From Streptomyces sp. V4I2 (GTDB lineage Bacteria > Actinomycetota > Actinomycetes > Streptomycetales > Streptomycetaceae), in assembly GCF_030817655.1 (NCBI RefSeq), contig NZ_JAUSZM010000003.1:4526001-4590000 (forward strand): a stretch of DNA of 64,000 nt, in the 5' to 3' direction. Each line of letters opens with the position of its first letter. The stretch's first letter is position 1. The notes below the pieces were generated by a model that was not told where the DNA came from, did not search any database, and was given only the letters and a program-made list of their open reading frames with translations. Position numbers and translations under genes: made by a program. This document shows positions 27,648-37,301 of the stretch, piece by piece.

Positions 27648-29246
27648 TTATCGGCCCTGGTAGCGGGCCGCCGTCGAACGGGTCGTACCGAGCTTGCGGT
27701 AGAGCTGCCGGCCCGGACAGGCCGTTGGGAAGCCGTCCCGGTGACCGGAGATCACATTCAGTCGTACGTTCTTTCCCTTGCGGTACAGATTGCCACCGCC
27801 CGACTTCAGGTATGTCTTTCCGCGCGGATTGGCACCGTGCAGGCCGAGTTTCCACGCGGTGAGCCGGGCGATGCCCTTCACCGCGGAGGCGGACGGCTTG
27901 GTGGAGCCGAAGGTGCCGAGGACGGCGATCCCCATGCTGTTGGTGTTGAAACCCAGCGTGTGGGCGCCCAGGACCGGCTTCGCCACGCCCCCCGCACGCC
28001 CCTCGTAGATGTTTCCGCACTTGTCGACGAGGAAGTTGTAGCCGATGTCGCGCCAGCCCATGCTCAGGACGTGGTAGCGGTAGATACCGCGAATGACTGA
28101 GGGAGCCTGGGCGCACCGGTACCCGTTGCCGGAGGCCGTGTGGTGCACGAAGGCCGCCTTGACCTTCTTCGTGTAGACGAACCTCCGCTCCCGCAGGCCC
28201 TCGTTCGCGCCCCAGCCGCGCCGGGTGACGATGCGCGGGCGCGGGCCGATCTTCGGCTTCGCCCGCTGCTCCCGCGTCAGCTCGGCGGTTCTGAGGCTGA
28301 ACAGCTCCCGCTCGGTCCGGCTCCGGGTGAGTTCCGGGATCTCGGTGGCGCCGAAGGGGGCCAGGCCGGCGTTGGCGGCGGAGGCGTCCACGGCGGCGAG
28401 GGCCGCGACCGGTTCGGCGGTCGGGGCGAGGCCGCGGGCGCGGGCAGCGTCGGCGGTGACGTCCGGAGCCGCCTCGGGCGGGGCGCCGGGGTCGACCAGT
28501 TCGAGGCGCATACCGGAGGGGAGCGGAGAGCCGGCCGTCACCGTACGGGGGCCGCGGGCGGTCTCCTCGACCCGGTGGTCGTGGGCCCCGGCGTCCGCGC
28601 GGACGCGTACCTCCACGCCGTCCGAGTCGCCCACCCACAGCGGTGCGGTCGCGCCGCGTACCCGGCCCGAGGTGCGCTCGGCGGTGTCAGGGTCGGCCGC
28701 GTGGTCGGCGTTGTGGGTGTCGACGTCCTGCCAGCCGGACCAGGTGCCGGTGCCGGCGGCGCGGGTACGGACCTGGACGCGGCCGTGCAGTTCGACGTCC
28801 GGGTCGTCCCAGATCACGCCGACGAGTGAGAAGTGCCGTACGTCCTGGCGGGGCAGGCCCTGTTCGGCGGTGGGGGCGAGGGTTCGGTCGGGGTGGGTGA
28901 GGGGCGCGAGGGGCAGCGACTGGGTGCTGCCGGGCGCTTCCGCGGCCGGGGCGGGTCTCGTGGGCGGTTGGGCCGGTGCGGGTGCCTTGGCCGGGGTGTT
29001 CGTCTTGACGGACGGGTTCGTCTTGACGGACGGGTTCGTCTTGACGGACGGGTTCGTCTTGACGGACGGGTTCGTCCTGGCCGGGGTGTTCGCCGTCGGC
29101 GCTCTCGCCGACAGCACGGTCTCCGTGGCCGGCGGGCTTGCCGCGGCAGCGGGCGGGGTCAGCGGAAGGGCCAGAGCGGCCGCGCAGGTGACGCCGATCG
29201 AGGAAGCAAGGAATCCACGCATGCCCCTGATCTTGGACATAGTCAT
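27648..29246 (-). CDS. Secreted N-acetylmuramoyl-L-alanine amidase (PGRP/Amidase_2)
   Basis: A 532-residue exported peptidoglycan hydrolase. The signal peptide (about 1-38, cleaved near AAAAS) precedes a Pro/Ala/Thr linker holding four copies of TNPSVK. A beta-rich domain follows (about 110-250), then the amidase fold (about 355-510). Zinc ligands appear in VHHTASG, SGHRDG (His502) and TACPG (Cys510). I chose the ATG at 29246, with GGACA seven bases upstream; ATG at 29240 is also possible. It is divergent from the TIGR03089 gene. Confidence 0.9.
   Translation of the reverse strand: MTMSKIRGMRGFLASSIGVTCAAALALPLTPPAAAASPPATETVLSARAPTANTPARTNPSVKTNPSVKTNPSVKTNPSVKTNTPAKAPAPAQPPTRPAPAAEAPGSTQSLPLAPLTHPDRTLAPTAEQGLPRQDVRHFSLVGVIWDDPDVELHGRVQVRTRAAGTGTWSGWQDVDTHNADHAADPDTAERTSGRVRGATAPLWVGDSDGVEVRVRADAGAHDHRVEETARGPRTVTAGSPLPSGMRLELVDPGAPPEAAPDVTADAARARGLAPTAEPVAALAAVDASAANAGLAPFGATEIPELTRSRTERELFSLRTAELTREQRAKPKIGPRPRIVTRRGWGANEGLRERRFVYTKKVKAAFVHHTASGNGYRCAQAPSVIRGIYRYHVLSMGWRDIGYNFLVDKCGNIYEGRAGGVAKPVLGAHTLGFNTNSMGIAVLGTFGSTKPSASAVKGIARLTAWKLGLHGANPRGKTYLKSGGGNLYRKGKNVRLNVISGHRDGFPTACPGRQLYRKLGTTRSTAARYQGR
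28999..29076 (+). repeat. Four perfect 18-bp repeats inside the amidase gene
   Basis: Unit TTCGTCTTGACGGACGGG occurs four times without change (28999-29070) plus six bases of a fifth. It encodes TNPSVK repeats in the linker after the signal peptide. Perfect identity implies recent slippage, so copy number should vary between strains. Confidence 0.9.
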
Positions 29247-29372
29247 ACATATCTGTCCATCGGGGAATTGACGGGCCGTTGGGCGGCGTTCCCCCGAACC
29301 GGTGGCGGACCGGCGGCGATCCGTGGCCCCGCCGGCCGGTGCGCGATCGCGGGCCCGCGTACGCTTCTTCGG

Positions 29373-30128
29373 GTGAACGCCACCGATCGCACCCCTGCCG
29401 ACCTGCTGCGTTCCGCGCTCGCCGCGGACCCCGGACGCCCCCTGGTGACCTTCTACGACGATGCCACGGGCGAACGTGTCGAATTGTCCGTGGCCACCTT
29501 CGCCAATTGGGTGGCCAAGACCTCGAACCTCCTCCAGGGCGACCTCGCCGCGGGACCCGGCGACCGGGTCGCGCTGCTGCTGCCCGCGCACTGGCAGACG
29601 GCGGTGTGGCTGCTGGCGTGTTCGTCGGTGGGGGTGATCGCCGACGTGGGCGGTGATCCGGCGGTTGCCGACGTGGTGGTGAGCGGGCCGGATTCGCTGG
29701 AGGCGGCGCGGGCGTGCTCCGGGGAGCGGGTCGCGCTGGCCCTGCGGCCGCTCGGCGGACGGTTTCCGCAGCCGCCGGCCGGGTTCGCCGACTATGCCGT
29801 CGAGGTGCCGAGTCAGGGGGACCGGTTCGTGCCGTTCGCGCCGGTGGATCCCGAGGCGCCGGCGTTGATCGTGGCCGGGCGGGAGTTCAGCGCGGCGGAG
29901 GTTGTGGAGCGGGCTCGGGCGGAGGCGACGGGGGTGGGGCTGACGGGGCCCGGGTCGCGGCTGCTGTCCGCTCTGCCGTACGACACGTGGGAGGGGTTGA
30001 ACGCGGGGTTGTACGCGCCGCTGGCGGCCGGGGGGTCCGTGGTGTTGTGCCGGAACCTGGATCAGCTGGGCGAGGAGGCGCTGGCCAAGCGGATCGAGAG
30101 TGAGCGGGTGTCGGCTACGGCCCGGTAG
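29373..30128 (+). CDS. TIGR03089 family protein
   Basis: A 251-residue actinobacterial protein resembling the N-terminal half of AMP-binding acyl-CoA synthetases (residues 15-110, ending with ALLLPAHWQTAVWLLACSSV), but lacking the ATP-binding and C-terminal domains. It is therefore unlikely to be a complete ligase. In mycobacteria it lies beside the LCP gene, as here. The GTG at 29373 is the first start of the conserved N-terminus MNATDRTPADLL. A terminator-like palindrome follows. Confidence 0.85.
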   Translation: MNATDRTPADLLRSALAADPGRPLVTFYDDATGERVELSVATFANWVAKTSNLLQGDLAAGPGDRVALLLPAHWQTAVWLLACSSVGVIADVGGDPAVADVVVSGPDSLEAARACSGERVALALRPLGGRFPQPPAGFADYAVEVPSQGDRFVPFAPVDPEAPALIVAGREFSAAEVVERARAEATGVGLTGPGSRLLSALPYDTWEGLNAGLYAPLAAGGSVVLCRNLDQLGEEALAKRIESERVSATAR

Positions 30129-30171
30129 GCGGCGACCGTTTCGCCGGGACCCGGCGCTGGCGCGGGCACTC

Positions 30172-30190
30172 CTGGGGGCTCCGCCCCCAG
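30172..30190 (+). terminator. Terminator after the TIGR03089 gene
   Basis: CTGGGGGC and GCCCCCAG form a perfect 8-bp stem with loop TCC (30172-30190), a form very common in Streptomyces. Confidence 0.75.
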
Positions 30191-30369
30191 ACCCCCGGCC
30201 TGTGCCCACCCACCACCCGACTCGGTCTGCCAAGAAGTCACCCTCGCCCTGAGCCACCGCCCCTCCCCCGTTCGGCCCCCTCCACCCACCCCCCGACCCC
30301 CCATCCACGCCATGGTCGTAGGAGCAGCTCGCACGACACGCTCGTACGCCGTGAGGGGTGGATGCCCAC

Positions 30370-31662
30370 GTGACCGACACCGCAGGCGCGCCTTCCGCGC
30401 CCTCCCGAGCGCTCGGGCCGGGGGCGGGGGCCTCGGCGACCGGTGGCGGGCTGATACGGCGGCGTCGGCGGCGGTGGGTGCGCGGGGCCGGGGTTGGCGT
30501 CGTGGTCGTGCTGCTCGCGGCCGGCGGGGCCGGGTGGGCCGTCTACGCGAAGCTGGACGGGAACATCACGTCGGACAAGGCGGCGGCGGCCGAGCTGGCG
30601 CGGTACGAGAAGGAGCGGCCGACCTCGCTGGTGCGGGGGGCGCAGAACATTCTGGTGATCGGGTCGGACTCGCGGTCCGGGGACGAGAACCGGCGCTACG
30701 GGCGGGACTCGGGGACCGAGCGGTCCGACACCACGATCCTGTTGCATCTGGCGGCGGGGCGGGGCAGTGCCACCGCGGTGTCGTTGCCGCGGGATCTGAT
30801 GGTGGACGTGCCGGGGTGCCTACGGCCCGACGGCAGCCGGAGCGAGCCCATGTTCACGATGTTCAACTACGCGTTCCAGGTGGGGGGTTCAGCCTGCACG
30901 ATCCGGACCGTGGAGCGGCTGACGAACATCCGTATCGACCACCACATGGTCGTCGACTTCCACGGGTTCAAGGACATGGTCGACGCGGTCGACGGCGTCG
31001 AGGTGTGCCTGGCCGAGCCGATCCGCGACAAGGCCGCCAAGCTGAGGCTCCCGGCGGGGCGGGTGACGCTCGACGGCGAGCAGGCCCTCGGGTATGTGCG
31101 GGCCCGCAAGACGCTGGGCAACGGCAGTGACACCGACCGGATGGACCGGCAGCAGCGGTTCCTGGGGGCGCTGGTCAACAAGGTGCAGAGCAATGACGTA
31201 CTGCTGAATCCGGTGAAGCTCTATCCGGTCCTTGACGCGGCCACTTCGTCGCTGACGACCGACCCGGATCTGGCGAGCCTGCGTGGTTTGTACGAACTCG
31301 TGCGCGGGCTGCGCGACATCCCCACCGAACGTGTGCAATTCCTTACAGTGCCGAGAGAGTCGTACGTCTACAACGCCAATCGTGACCAGCTCGTGGAGCC
31401 CGAAGCGGAAAGGTTGTTCGAGCGGCTGCGCTCGGACGCGCCGGTGGAGGTCACGGAAAAGGCTCCGCGGAACTCGGCGGCTCCTGCGGACTCGGCGACC
31501 AAAAGCCGCAATCCGGCCGAGAACGACGAGGAAAGCGACGAGAGCGCGGACGGGGAGGGGAGCCAGAAGGCGGACGGCGAAGGGTCCGGTGAACCTTCCG
31601 CCGTCAATTCGCCCGCGCCGACCTTCCCCGGGAACACGGCGGCCGAGGACGCGTGCGCGTAA
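30370..31662 (+). CDS. LCP-family glycopolymer transferase 1
   Basis: About 430 residues. LCP enzymes sit in the membrane and transfer lipid-linked wall glycopolymers to peptidoglycan. An Arg-rich cytoplasmic N-terminus is followed by one membrane helix (about 43-62) and an external LCP domain (about 95-330) with ILVIGSDSR, SLPRDLMVDVPG and the ALGYVRARK helix. The tail (about 365-430) is rich in Ser, Glu and Asp and lacks a LytR_C domain. Of two in-frame GTG starts I chose 30370, because the GAGGGG motif ends at 30357; 30358 is the alternative. It is first of the LCP cluster. Confidence 0.9.
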   Translation: MTDTAGAPSAPSRALGPGAGASATGGGLIRRRRRRWVRGAGVGVVVVLLAAGGAGWAVYAKLDGNITSDKAAAAELARYEKERPTSLVRGAQNILVIGSDSRSGDENRRYGRDSGTERSDTTILLHLAAGRGSATAVSLPRDLMVDVPGCLRPDGSRSEPMFTMFNYAFQVGGSACTIRTVERLTNIRIDHHMVVDFHGFKDMVDAVDGVEVCLAEPIRDKAAKLRLPAGRVTLDGEQALGYVRARKTLGNGSDTDRMDRQQRFLGALVNKVQSNDVLLNPVKLYPVLDAATSSLTTDPDLASLRGLYELVRGLRDIPTERVQFLTVPRESYVYNANRDQLVEPEAERLFERLRSDAPVEVTEKAPRNSAAPADSATKSRNPAENDEESDESADGEGSQKADGEGSGEPSAVNSPAPTFPGNTAAEDACA

Positions 31663-31768
31663 AGCGTTCGCCAAGGTGACACACAGTCTCCCGGGTAAAT
31701 GGGCGGATTGCCCGGTTGTAGTGACGTGGAATTAATCACCGGCGTCGCTCGGAGCCGAACAAGCCGGT

Positions 31769-31783
31769 TAGTGTGAGCGATCC
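31769..31783 (+). promoter_or_regulatory. Putative -10 region of LCP 2 (copy A of a duplicated motif)
   Basis: TAGTGTGAGCGATCC here recurs exactly at 35506-35520 ahead of the paralogue LCP 4. TAGTGT fits a -10 hexamer. The distance to the start codon differs (about 110 versus 46 bases). Confidence 0.45.
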
Positions 31784-31891
31784 GGTGCCACCGGCCATGG
31801 GTCTGTCCTGGGGTCGAGCACTGTGTGACCGAGACCCGAGCGCCTTGGAGGGGAAGGCGCCGCGTGGCCCCGACGGAGGGTTCAGACAACC

Positions 31892-33652
31892 GTGGACGCG
31901 CAAGGCCGTGGGCGGGCGGACGACATCGACCCCGCAGACCAGTGGGTGCTCAACCCGAACACAGGCGAATACGAACTGCGACTGACCCCTTCCGCACCGC
32001 AGTCACCGCGGTCGCCGCAGTCACCGCGGTCGGCCGTTCCCGGGCCCCGTAGATCGGTCACCGACAGGGCGGGTGCCCCGCCACGCGGTCGTACGGCTTC
32101 CCCAGCGGCCCCTGCGGCTCCCGGCCGTGACGTGCCGCCGCCGCGCAGGCGCCGGGGCGTGCCCGAGGAGCCGTTGCCGGGGCGGCGCGGCCGGCGGCCG
32201 GCGAAGAAGTCCAAGGCGAAGAAGGCCCTGCTGTGGACCGGCGGCACGATGGCGTTCGTGCTGGTGGCCGCGGCGGGCGCCGGGTACCTCTACATCGAGC
32301 ACCTCAACGGCAACATCACGTCCGTCGCCGACGACGGCGCGAGCACCGGTGGCTTCCAGAAGGACAAGGCGATCAACATCCTGTTGATCGGCACGGACAA
32401 GCGCACCGGCTCGGGCAACGAGGGGTACGGCGACGCGGGCAGCGTCGGTCACGCCGACACCACGATCCTGCTGCACGTCTCCAAGGACCGCTCGAACGCG
32501 ACCGCGCTCAGCATCCCCCGCGATCTGATCGTCGACATCCCCGACTGCCCGACCACGCAGAAGGACGGCACGAAGGAGATCATCTCGGGCTCGACGGGCG
32601 TCCGCTTCAACACCAGCCTCGGCCAGGACGACCGTACGCCCAGCTGCACGATGCGGACCGTGACCGAGCTGACCGGGGTCACCCCCGACAACTTCATGGT
32701 CGCCGACTTCAACGCGGTCAAGACGCTGACCACGGCGGTCGGCGGGGTCGACGTGTGTCTCGCCAAGGACATAAACGACCCGGACTCGCACCTCAACCTG
32801 AAGAAGGGGACGCAGCACATCTCGGGCGAGACGGCGCTCGCGTTCGTGCGCACCCGGCACGCGGTCGGGTTCGGCGGCGACCTGAGCCGGATCACGCTGC
32901 AGCAGCAGTTCCTCAGCGCGCTGATGCGCAAGCTGAAGTCCAACGACACGCTGACCAACCCGGCGAAGATGATCAAGCTGGCCGAGGCGGGGACGAAGGC
33001 GCTGACCGTCGACTCCCAGCTGGACAGCATCAACAAGCTGAAGGACCTGGGTCTGGAGCTGGGCAAGCTCAACGTCAAGAACCTGACGTTCACCACGGTC
33101 CCGGTGATCGACAACCCGGCGGAGAAGGTCAAGGCGACCGTCGTGGTCAACCCGAACTCGGCGCCGCAGGTCTTCGACATGATCAAGAACGACGTGTCGT
33201 TCACCGAGGTCAAGGCGCAGAAGAAGAAGGAGGCCGCCGCCGTGGCCGCCCGGCTGAAGGGCACCAAGGCGGACGCCTCCGAGGTGCGGGTGCGCATCCT
33301 CAACGGCGGTGCGGAGGCCGGCAGCGCGCAGGCGGAGCTGGAGTACCTGCAGAACGAAGAGGGCGTGCTGAAGTCGGAGAACGCGGGCAACGCGGACGCC
33401 GAGCTGGCGAAGACGACCCTCGAGTACGCTCCCGACCAGGCCGACCAGGCCCGCCGGCTGGCCGCCATCATGGGCCTGTCCGGCTCGGCGATGAAGCCGG
33501 GCGACAGCGTGACCAACTCCCAGGGCCTGCCGACGATGACGTTGACCCTGGGCAAGGACTTCAAGGGCGCGGGCGTGTCGCTCACCGCTCCGACGAAGGC
33601 GCCGGAGGGGGTTCAGCAGTCCACCGCGGACAAGGTCGAGTGCGCCAAGTGA
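31892..33652 (+). CDS. LCP-family glycopolymer transferase 2, with LytR_C domain
   Basis: A 586-residue protein. The cytoplasmic N-terminus (1-105) starts MDAQGRGRADDIDPADQW and is Pro/Arg/Ser-rich. One membrane helix (about 110-132) precedes the LCP domain (about 150-400; ILLIGTDKR, LSIPRDLIVDIP, LAFVRTRH). A C-terminal LytR_C domain (about 465-555) contains VRVRILNGG. It is highly similar throughout to the gene at 35566, indicating duplication. It starts with GTG 31892 after GGAGGG. The next LCP follows after 75 bases holding a hairpin. Confidence 0.92.
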   Translation: MDAQGRGRADDIDPADQWVLNPNTGEYELRLTPSAPQSPRSPQSPRSAVPGPRRSVTDRAGAPPRGRTASPAAPAAPGRDVPPPRRRRGVPEEPLPGRRGRRPAKKSKAKKALLWTGGTMAFVLVAAAGAGYLYIEHLNGNITSVADDGASTGGFQKDKAINILLIGTDKRTGSGNEGYGDAGSVGHADTTILLHVSKDRSNATALSIPRDLIVDIPDCPTTQKDGTKEIISGSTGVRFNTSLGQDDRTPSCTMRTVTELTGVTPDNFMVADFNAVKTLTTAVGGVDVCLAKDINDPDSHLNLKKGTQHISGETALAFVRTRHAVGFGGDLSRITLQQQFLSALMRKLKSNDTLTNPAKMIKLAEAGTKALTVDSQLDSINKLKDLGLELGKLNVKNLTFTTVPVIDNPAEKVKATVVVNPNSAPQVFDMIKNDVSFTEVKAQKKKEAAAVAARLKGTKADASEVRVRILNGGAEAGSAQAELEYLQNEEGVLKSENAGNADAELAKTTLEYAPDQADQARRLAAIMGLSGSAMKPGDSVTNSQGLPTMTLTLGKDFKGAGVSLTAPTKAPEGVQQSTADKVECAK

Positions 33653-33658
33653 CCTGAG

Positions 33659-33696
33659 GGGCCCGGCTTACGTCCAACGGGGCGTAAGGCAGGCCC
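33659..33696 (+). promoter_or_regulatory. Intergenic hairpin between LCP 2 and LCP 3
   Basis: CTTACG (33667-33672) pairs with CGTAAG (33683-33688) inside a GGGCC/GGCCC outer stem. A hairpin occupies the same place between LCP 4 and LCP 5, in both cases followed by a GGCGCGAGGG sequence before the start codon. Confidence 0.5.
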
Positions 33697-33727
33697 GTCG
33701 ACGGCGCGAGGGTAGGGGGAACTGGGG

Positions 33728-35407
33728 ATGACGCACAGCAGTGTGCACGGGAAGGAAACGCGACCGGGCGTCCGGCGCGCGAGTGGGGCGGGGCAGGAGG
33801 GCGGCCGTCGTGGGGACGACGGGGACGGCTCCGGCAGACCCTCCTCCGGCGGCGGGCACGGCGGGCGGCGCGGCCGGCGACGGCAGGCCAGGCGCAGGCA
33901 CCGGGTGCTGCGCTGGTCCGCGACGGCCCTCGCGGTGCTGATACTCGGCACGGCCGGCGCCGGATACCTCTACTACCAGCACCTCAACGGCAACATCGAG
34001 AAGGGCCGGCGCACCAACGCCGACTCCAAGGCGCGCAAGACCGAGCCGAACGCGGCCGGGCAGACGCCGCTGAACATCCTGCTGATCGGCTCGGACAGCC
34101 GTAAGTCCGACGCGAACGTGGCGCTCGGCGGTGGCCGGGACACCCGCGGCAACCCGCCGCTGGCCGACGTGCAGATGCTCATCCACCTGTCCGCGGACCG
34201 CAAGAGCGCCGCGGTCGTGAGCATCCCGCGTGACACCCGGGTCGACATCCCGGCGTGCAAGGACCCGGACAGCGACGAGACGTACCCGGCGACCAACGAG
34301 ATCATCAACACCACGCTGGGCCGCGGCGGCGCCGGCTGCACGCTGGCCACCTGGGAGAACCTCACCGGCATCTACATCGACCACTGGATGACGATCGACT
34401 TCGCGGGCGTGGTGAGCATGGCGGACGCCATCGGCGGCGTCGAGGTCTGTGTGAACCAGAACGTGTGGGACCGCGCGCGGCCGAACGTGCCCGGCGGCTC
34501 CGGCCTGAAGATGACGGCCGGCAGGAAGAAGGTCAAGGGCAAGCAGGCCCTGGAGTGGCTGCGCACCCGGCACGCCTGGGGCAGCGACCCGCTGCGGGCC
34601 CGCGCCCAGCACATGTACATGAACTCGATGATCCGCACGCTGAAGAGCCAGAACGTCTTCACCGACGGCGGCCGGCTGATGGACCTCGCCGAGGCGGCCA
34701 CCAACTCCCTGACGGTCTCCGAGGAACTCGGCACGGTCAAGAAGCTGTACGACCTCGGTATGCAGCTCAAGACGGTGCCCACGGACCGCATCACCATGAC
34801 GACGATGCCGACCGTCGCGGACAACGAGGACGCCAACCACCTGCTGCCGGCCGGGGCCGACGCCGAGAAGATGTGGGCGATGCTCCGCGACGACGTGCCC
34901 TTCGACGACAAGGGCGCCAAGGCGGACGCCAAGCCGGCGAGTCCGGCGAGTACGGCGAGCGCCGGCCGGACCACCGACGACCCCGCCGCGGCCGACGACG
35001 AGATCGGCGTCCTGGTGCAGAACGCCACGCGGTCCGCCACCCTCGGCCCGGTCAGCGGCCGGGCGAGGGACATCGCCGGGGCACTCGTGGGCAAGGGGTT
35101 CGCCAAGGCGACGACGGACACCTCGGCGGCGCTCGCCGAGGCGCGGACCCTCGTGCGCTACCCGAGCGCCGAACTGGCGGGGGACGCCCAGGCGGTGGCC
35201 AAGTCCCTGGGGATCCCGGTGAGTTCCGTGCAGAAGTCCGCGGACGTGTCCGGAGTCACCGTCGTCGTCGGCGCCGACTGGCGTTCCGGCACGGCCTATC
35301 CGAAGCAGAAGACGCCTCAGGCCGGGGATCTGCCGAGCAATTCCGACGCCATCAACGGATCCGACACCGGTAAGTGCATGGACGTGTACCCGCCGTATCA
35401 ATGGTAG
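33728..35407 (+). CDS. LCP-family glycopolymer transferase 3, with LytR_C domain
   Basis: A 559-residue membrane-anchored protein. A Gly/Arg-rich cytoplasmic segment (1-57) is followed by a membrane helix (about 58-80), an LCP domain (about 110-365; ILLIGSDSRKSD, VSIPRDTRVDIP, LEWLRTRHAWGS) and LytR_C (about 420-520; IGVLVQNAT). Compared with LCP 2 it lacks the DPADQW cytoplasmic motif. It is the close paralogue of the gene at 37378. The ATG at 33728 follows AGGGGGAACTGGGG. Confidence 0.92.
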   Translation: MTHSSVHGKETRPGVRRASGAGQEGGRRGDDGDGSGRPSSGGGHGGRRGRRRQARRRHRVLRWSATALAVLILGTAGAGYLYYQHLNGNIEKGRRTNADSKARKTEPNAAGQTPLNILLIGSDSRKSDANVALGGGRDTRGNPPLADVQMLIHLSADRKSAAVVSIPRDTRVDIPACKDPDSDETYPATNEIINTTLGRGGAGCTLATWENLTGIYIDHWMTIDFAGVVSMADAIGGVEVCVNQNVWDRARPNVPGGSGLKMTAGRKKVKGKQALEWLRTRHAWGSDPLRARAQHMYMNSMIRTLKSQNVFTDGGRLMDLAEAATNSLTVSEELGTVKKLYDLGMQLKTVPTDRITMTTMPTVADNEDANHLLPAGADAEKMWAMLRDDVPFDDKGAKADAKPASPASTASAGRTTDDPAAADDEIGVLVQNATRSATLGPVSGRARDIAGALVGKGFAKATTDTSAALAEARTLVRYPSAELAGDAQAVAKSLGIPVSSVQKSADVSGVTVVVGADWRSGTAYPKQKTPQAGDLPSNSDAINGSDTGKCMDVYPPYQW

Positions 35408-35505
35408 AACCCGGCCGCGCGGTCCCGCCCTTCGGCCCTGCCGCGCGGTCGAACTCCCTTTCAATAGAAACCCGGGAAAGTTCACTCGACGCCGAACCGT
35501 GCGGA

Positions 35506-35520
35506 TAGTGTGAGCGATCC
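35506..35520 (+). promoter_or_regulatory. Putative -10 region of LCP 4 (copy B of a duplicated motif)
   Basis: Exact copy of the 15-base motif at 31769-31783, located 46 bases before the LCP 4 start. Similar flanking bases (GGGGAAGGCGCCG, GACGGAGG) show that the upstream region was duplicated along with the genes. Confidence 0.45.
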
Positions 35521-35565
35521 ATGGGGGAAGGCGCCGTGTGGCCCTGACGGAGGATTCGGACAACC

Positions 35566-37260
35566 TTGGACGCACCAGGCCGTGAGCGGGCGGAGCACAT
35601 CGACCCCGCAGACCAGTGGGTACTCAATCCGAACACCGGCGAATACGAACTGCGGTTGACGCCCGCCGCACCGCGCCGGACCGTTCCCCAGCCCCGGGGC
35701 GGCCGTACGGCACCGCCGGCGGCCCCCGGCCGTGAGGTACCGCCCCCGCGCAGACGCGGCCCCGCCCCCGAGGAGCCGCTGCCGGGCAGGCGCGGACGCC
35801 GGCCGGTCAAGAAGAAGTCCGGGGCGAAGAAGGCCCTGTTGTGGACCGGTGGCGGCATGGCGTTCGTCCTGGTCGCCACCGTGGGCGCCGGCTACTTCTA
35901 CCTCAAGCACCTCGAGGGGAACGTCAAGACGACGGACGTCGGTGACGCGGGCGCCAGCAGCTTCAAGAAGGACGAGGCGTTCAACATCCTCGTCATCGGC
36001 ACCGACAAGCGCACCGGCGAGGGCAACGAGGGCTACGGCGACGCGGGCAGCGTCGGCCACGCCGACACCACGATCCTGCTGCACGTCTCCAAGGACCGCT
36101 CCAACGCGACCGCGCTGAGCATCCCGCGCGATCTGATCGTCAACATCCCGGAGTGCCAGGCCAAGAAGGACGACGGCACCAAGGCGACCGTCCAGGGACA
36201 GCAGGGCGTCCGCTTCAACCGGAGCCTCGGCGAGAGCGGCCGGGACGCGGGCTGCACCATGCGGACGGTCAAGGAGGCCACCGGCATCCAGCCGGACCAC
36301 TTCATGATGGCCGACTTCAACGCGGTCAAGACGCTGACGACAGCGGTGGACGGCGTCGAGGTGTGCGTGACGAAGGCTGTCAACGACAAGGAGTCCAAGC
36401 TCGTCCTGCCCAAGGGCGAGTCCAAGGTCGAGGGCGAGCGGGCCCTGGCCTTCCTGCGCACCCGGCACAGCTTCGGCAACCAGGGCGACCTGGACCGCAT
36501 CAAGGTGCAGCAGCAGTTCCTGGGTTCGCTGATACGCAAGATGTCCTCCGGCGACACCCTCACCAACCCCACGAAACTGCTGAAGCTGGCCGAGGCCGCC
36601 ACCAATGCCCTCACCGTGGACACCGCGATCGGCAAGGTCGGCACGCTCAAGGACGTGGCCCTGGAACTGAAGAAGGTGCCCACCAAGAACATCACCTTCG
36701 CCACGATCCCGGTGGTGGACAACCCCACCGAGAAGATCAAGGCGACGGTGATCGTCGACAAGACCAGGGCGCCCCAGGTCTTCGACATGATCCAGAACGA
36801 CATCTCGTTCACCGAGGTCAAGGCGCAGCAGAAGAAGGAGGCCGCCGCGGTGGCCGCCCGCCTCAAGGGCACCAAGGCGGACGCCTCCGAGGTGCGGGTC
36901 CAGGTCTTCAACGGCGGTGCCGCGTCCGGCAGCGCGCAGAACCAGCTGGACTGGCTGCAGAACAGCGCGGGCGTCGTGAAGTCCGAGAACGCGGGCAACG
37001 CGGACGCCGACCAGGCGAAGACGACCCTCGAGTACGCGCCCGACCAGGCCGACCAGGCCCGCCGGCTGGCCGACATCATGGGCCTCTCGGGCTCGGCGAT
37101 GAAGCCGGGCGAGAGTGTGACCAACTCCCAGGGACAGCCGACGATGACCCTGATCCTGGGCAAGGATTTCAGGGGCGCGGGCGTGAAAATCAACTCCGCC
37201 TCGGCCGAGACGCCGGGCGTGGAGAAGTCCACGGCCGACAAGGTCCAGTGCGCGAGTTGA
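35566..37260 (+). CDS. LCP-family glycopolymer transferase 4, with LytR_C domain
   Basis: A 564-residue paralogue of the gene at 31892. The cytoplasmic IDPADQWVLNPNTGEYELRL segment, membrane helix (about 88-110), LCP domain with VIGTDKRTGEGNEGYG and LSIPRDLIVNIP, and LytR_C domain with VRVQVFNGG are all preserved. The N-terminal linker is shorter by about 20 residues. It starts with TTG (35566), where the paralogue has GTG at the same place. It is likely an operon with the next LCP gene. Confidence 0.92.
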   Translation: MDAPGRERAEHIDPADQWVLNPNTGEYELRLTPAAPRRTVPQPRGGRTAPPAAPGREVPPPRRRGPAPEEPLPGRRGRRPVKKKSGAKKALLWTGGGMAFVLVATVGAGYFYLKHLEGNVKTTDVGDAGASSFKKDEAFNILVIGTDKRTGEGNEGYGDAGSVGHADTTILLHVSKDRSNATALSIPRDLIVNIPECQAKKDDGTKATVQGQQGVRFNRSLGESGRDAGCTMRTVKEATGIQPDHFMMADFNAVKTLTTAVDGVEVCVTKAVNDKESKLVLPKGESKVEGERALAFLRTRHSFGNQGDLDRIKVQQQFLGSLIRKMSSGDTLTNPTKLLKLAEAATNALTVDTAIGKVGTLKDVALELKKVPTKNITFATIPVVDNPTEKIKATVIVDKTRAPQVFDMIQNDISFTEVKAQQKKEAAAVAARLKGTKADASEVRVQVFNGGAASGSAQNQLDWLQNSAGVVKSENAGNADADQAKTTLEYAPDQADQARRLADIMGLSGSAMKPGESVTNSQGQPTMTLILGKDFRGAGVKINSASAETPGVEKSTADKVQCAS

Positions 37261-37301
37261 CGAGCAGAACGCGCAAGTTGACGAAATAGAGCAACCTGAC
37301 G

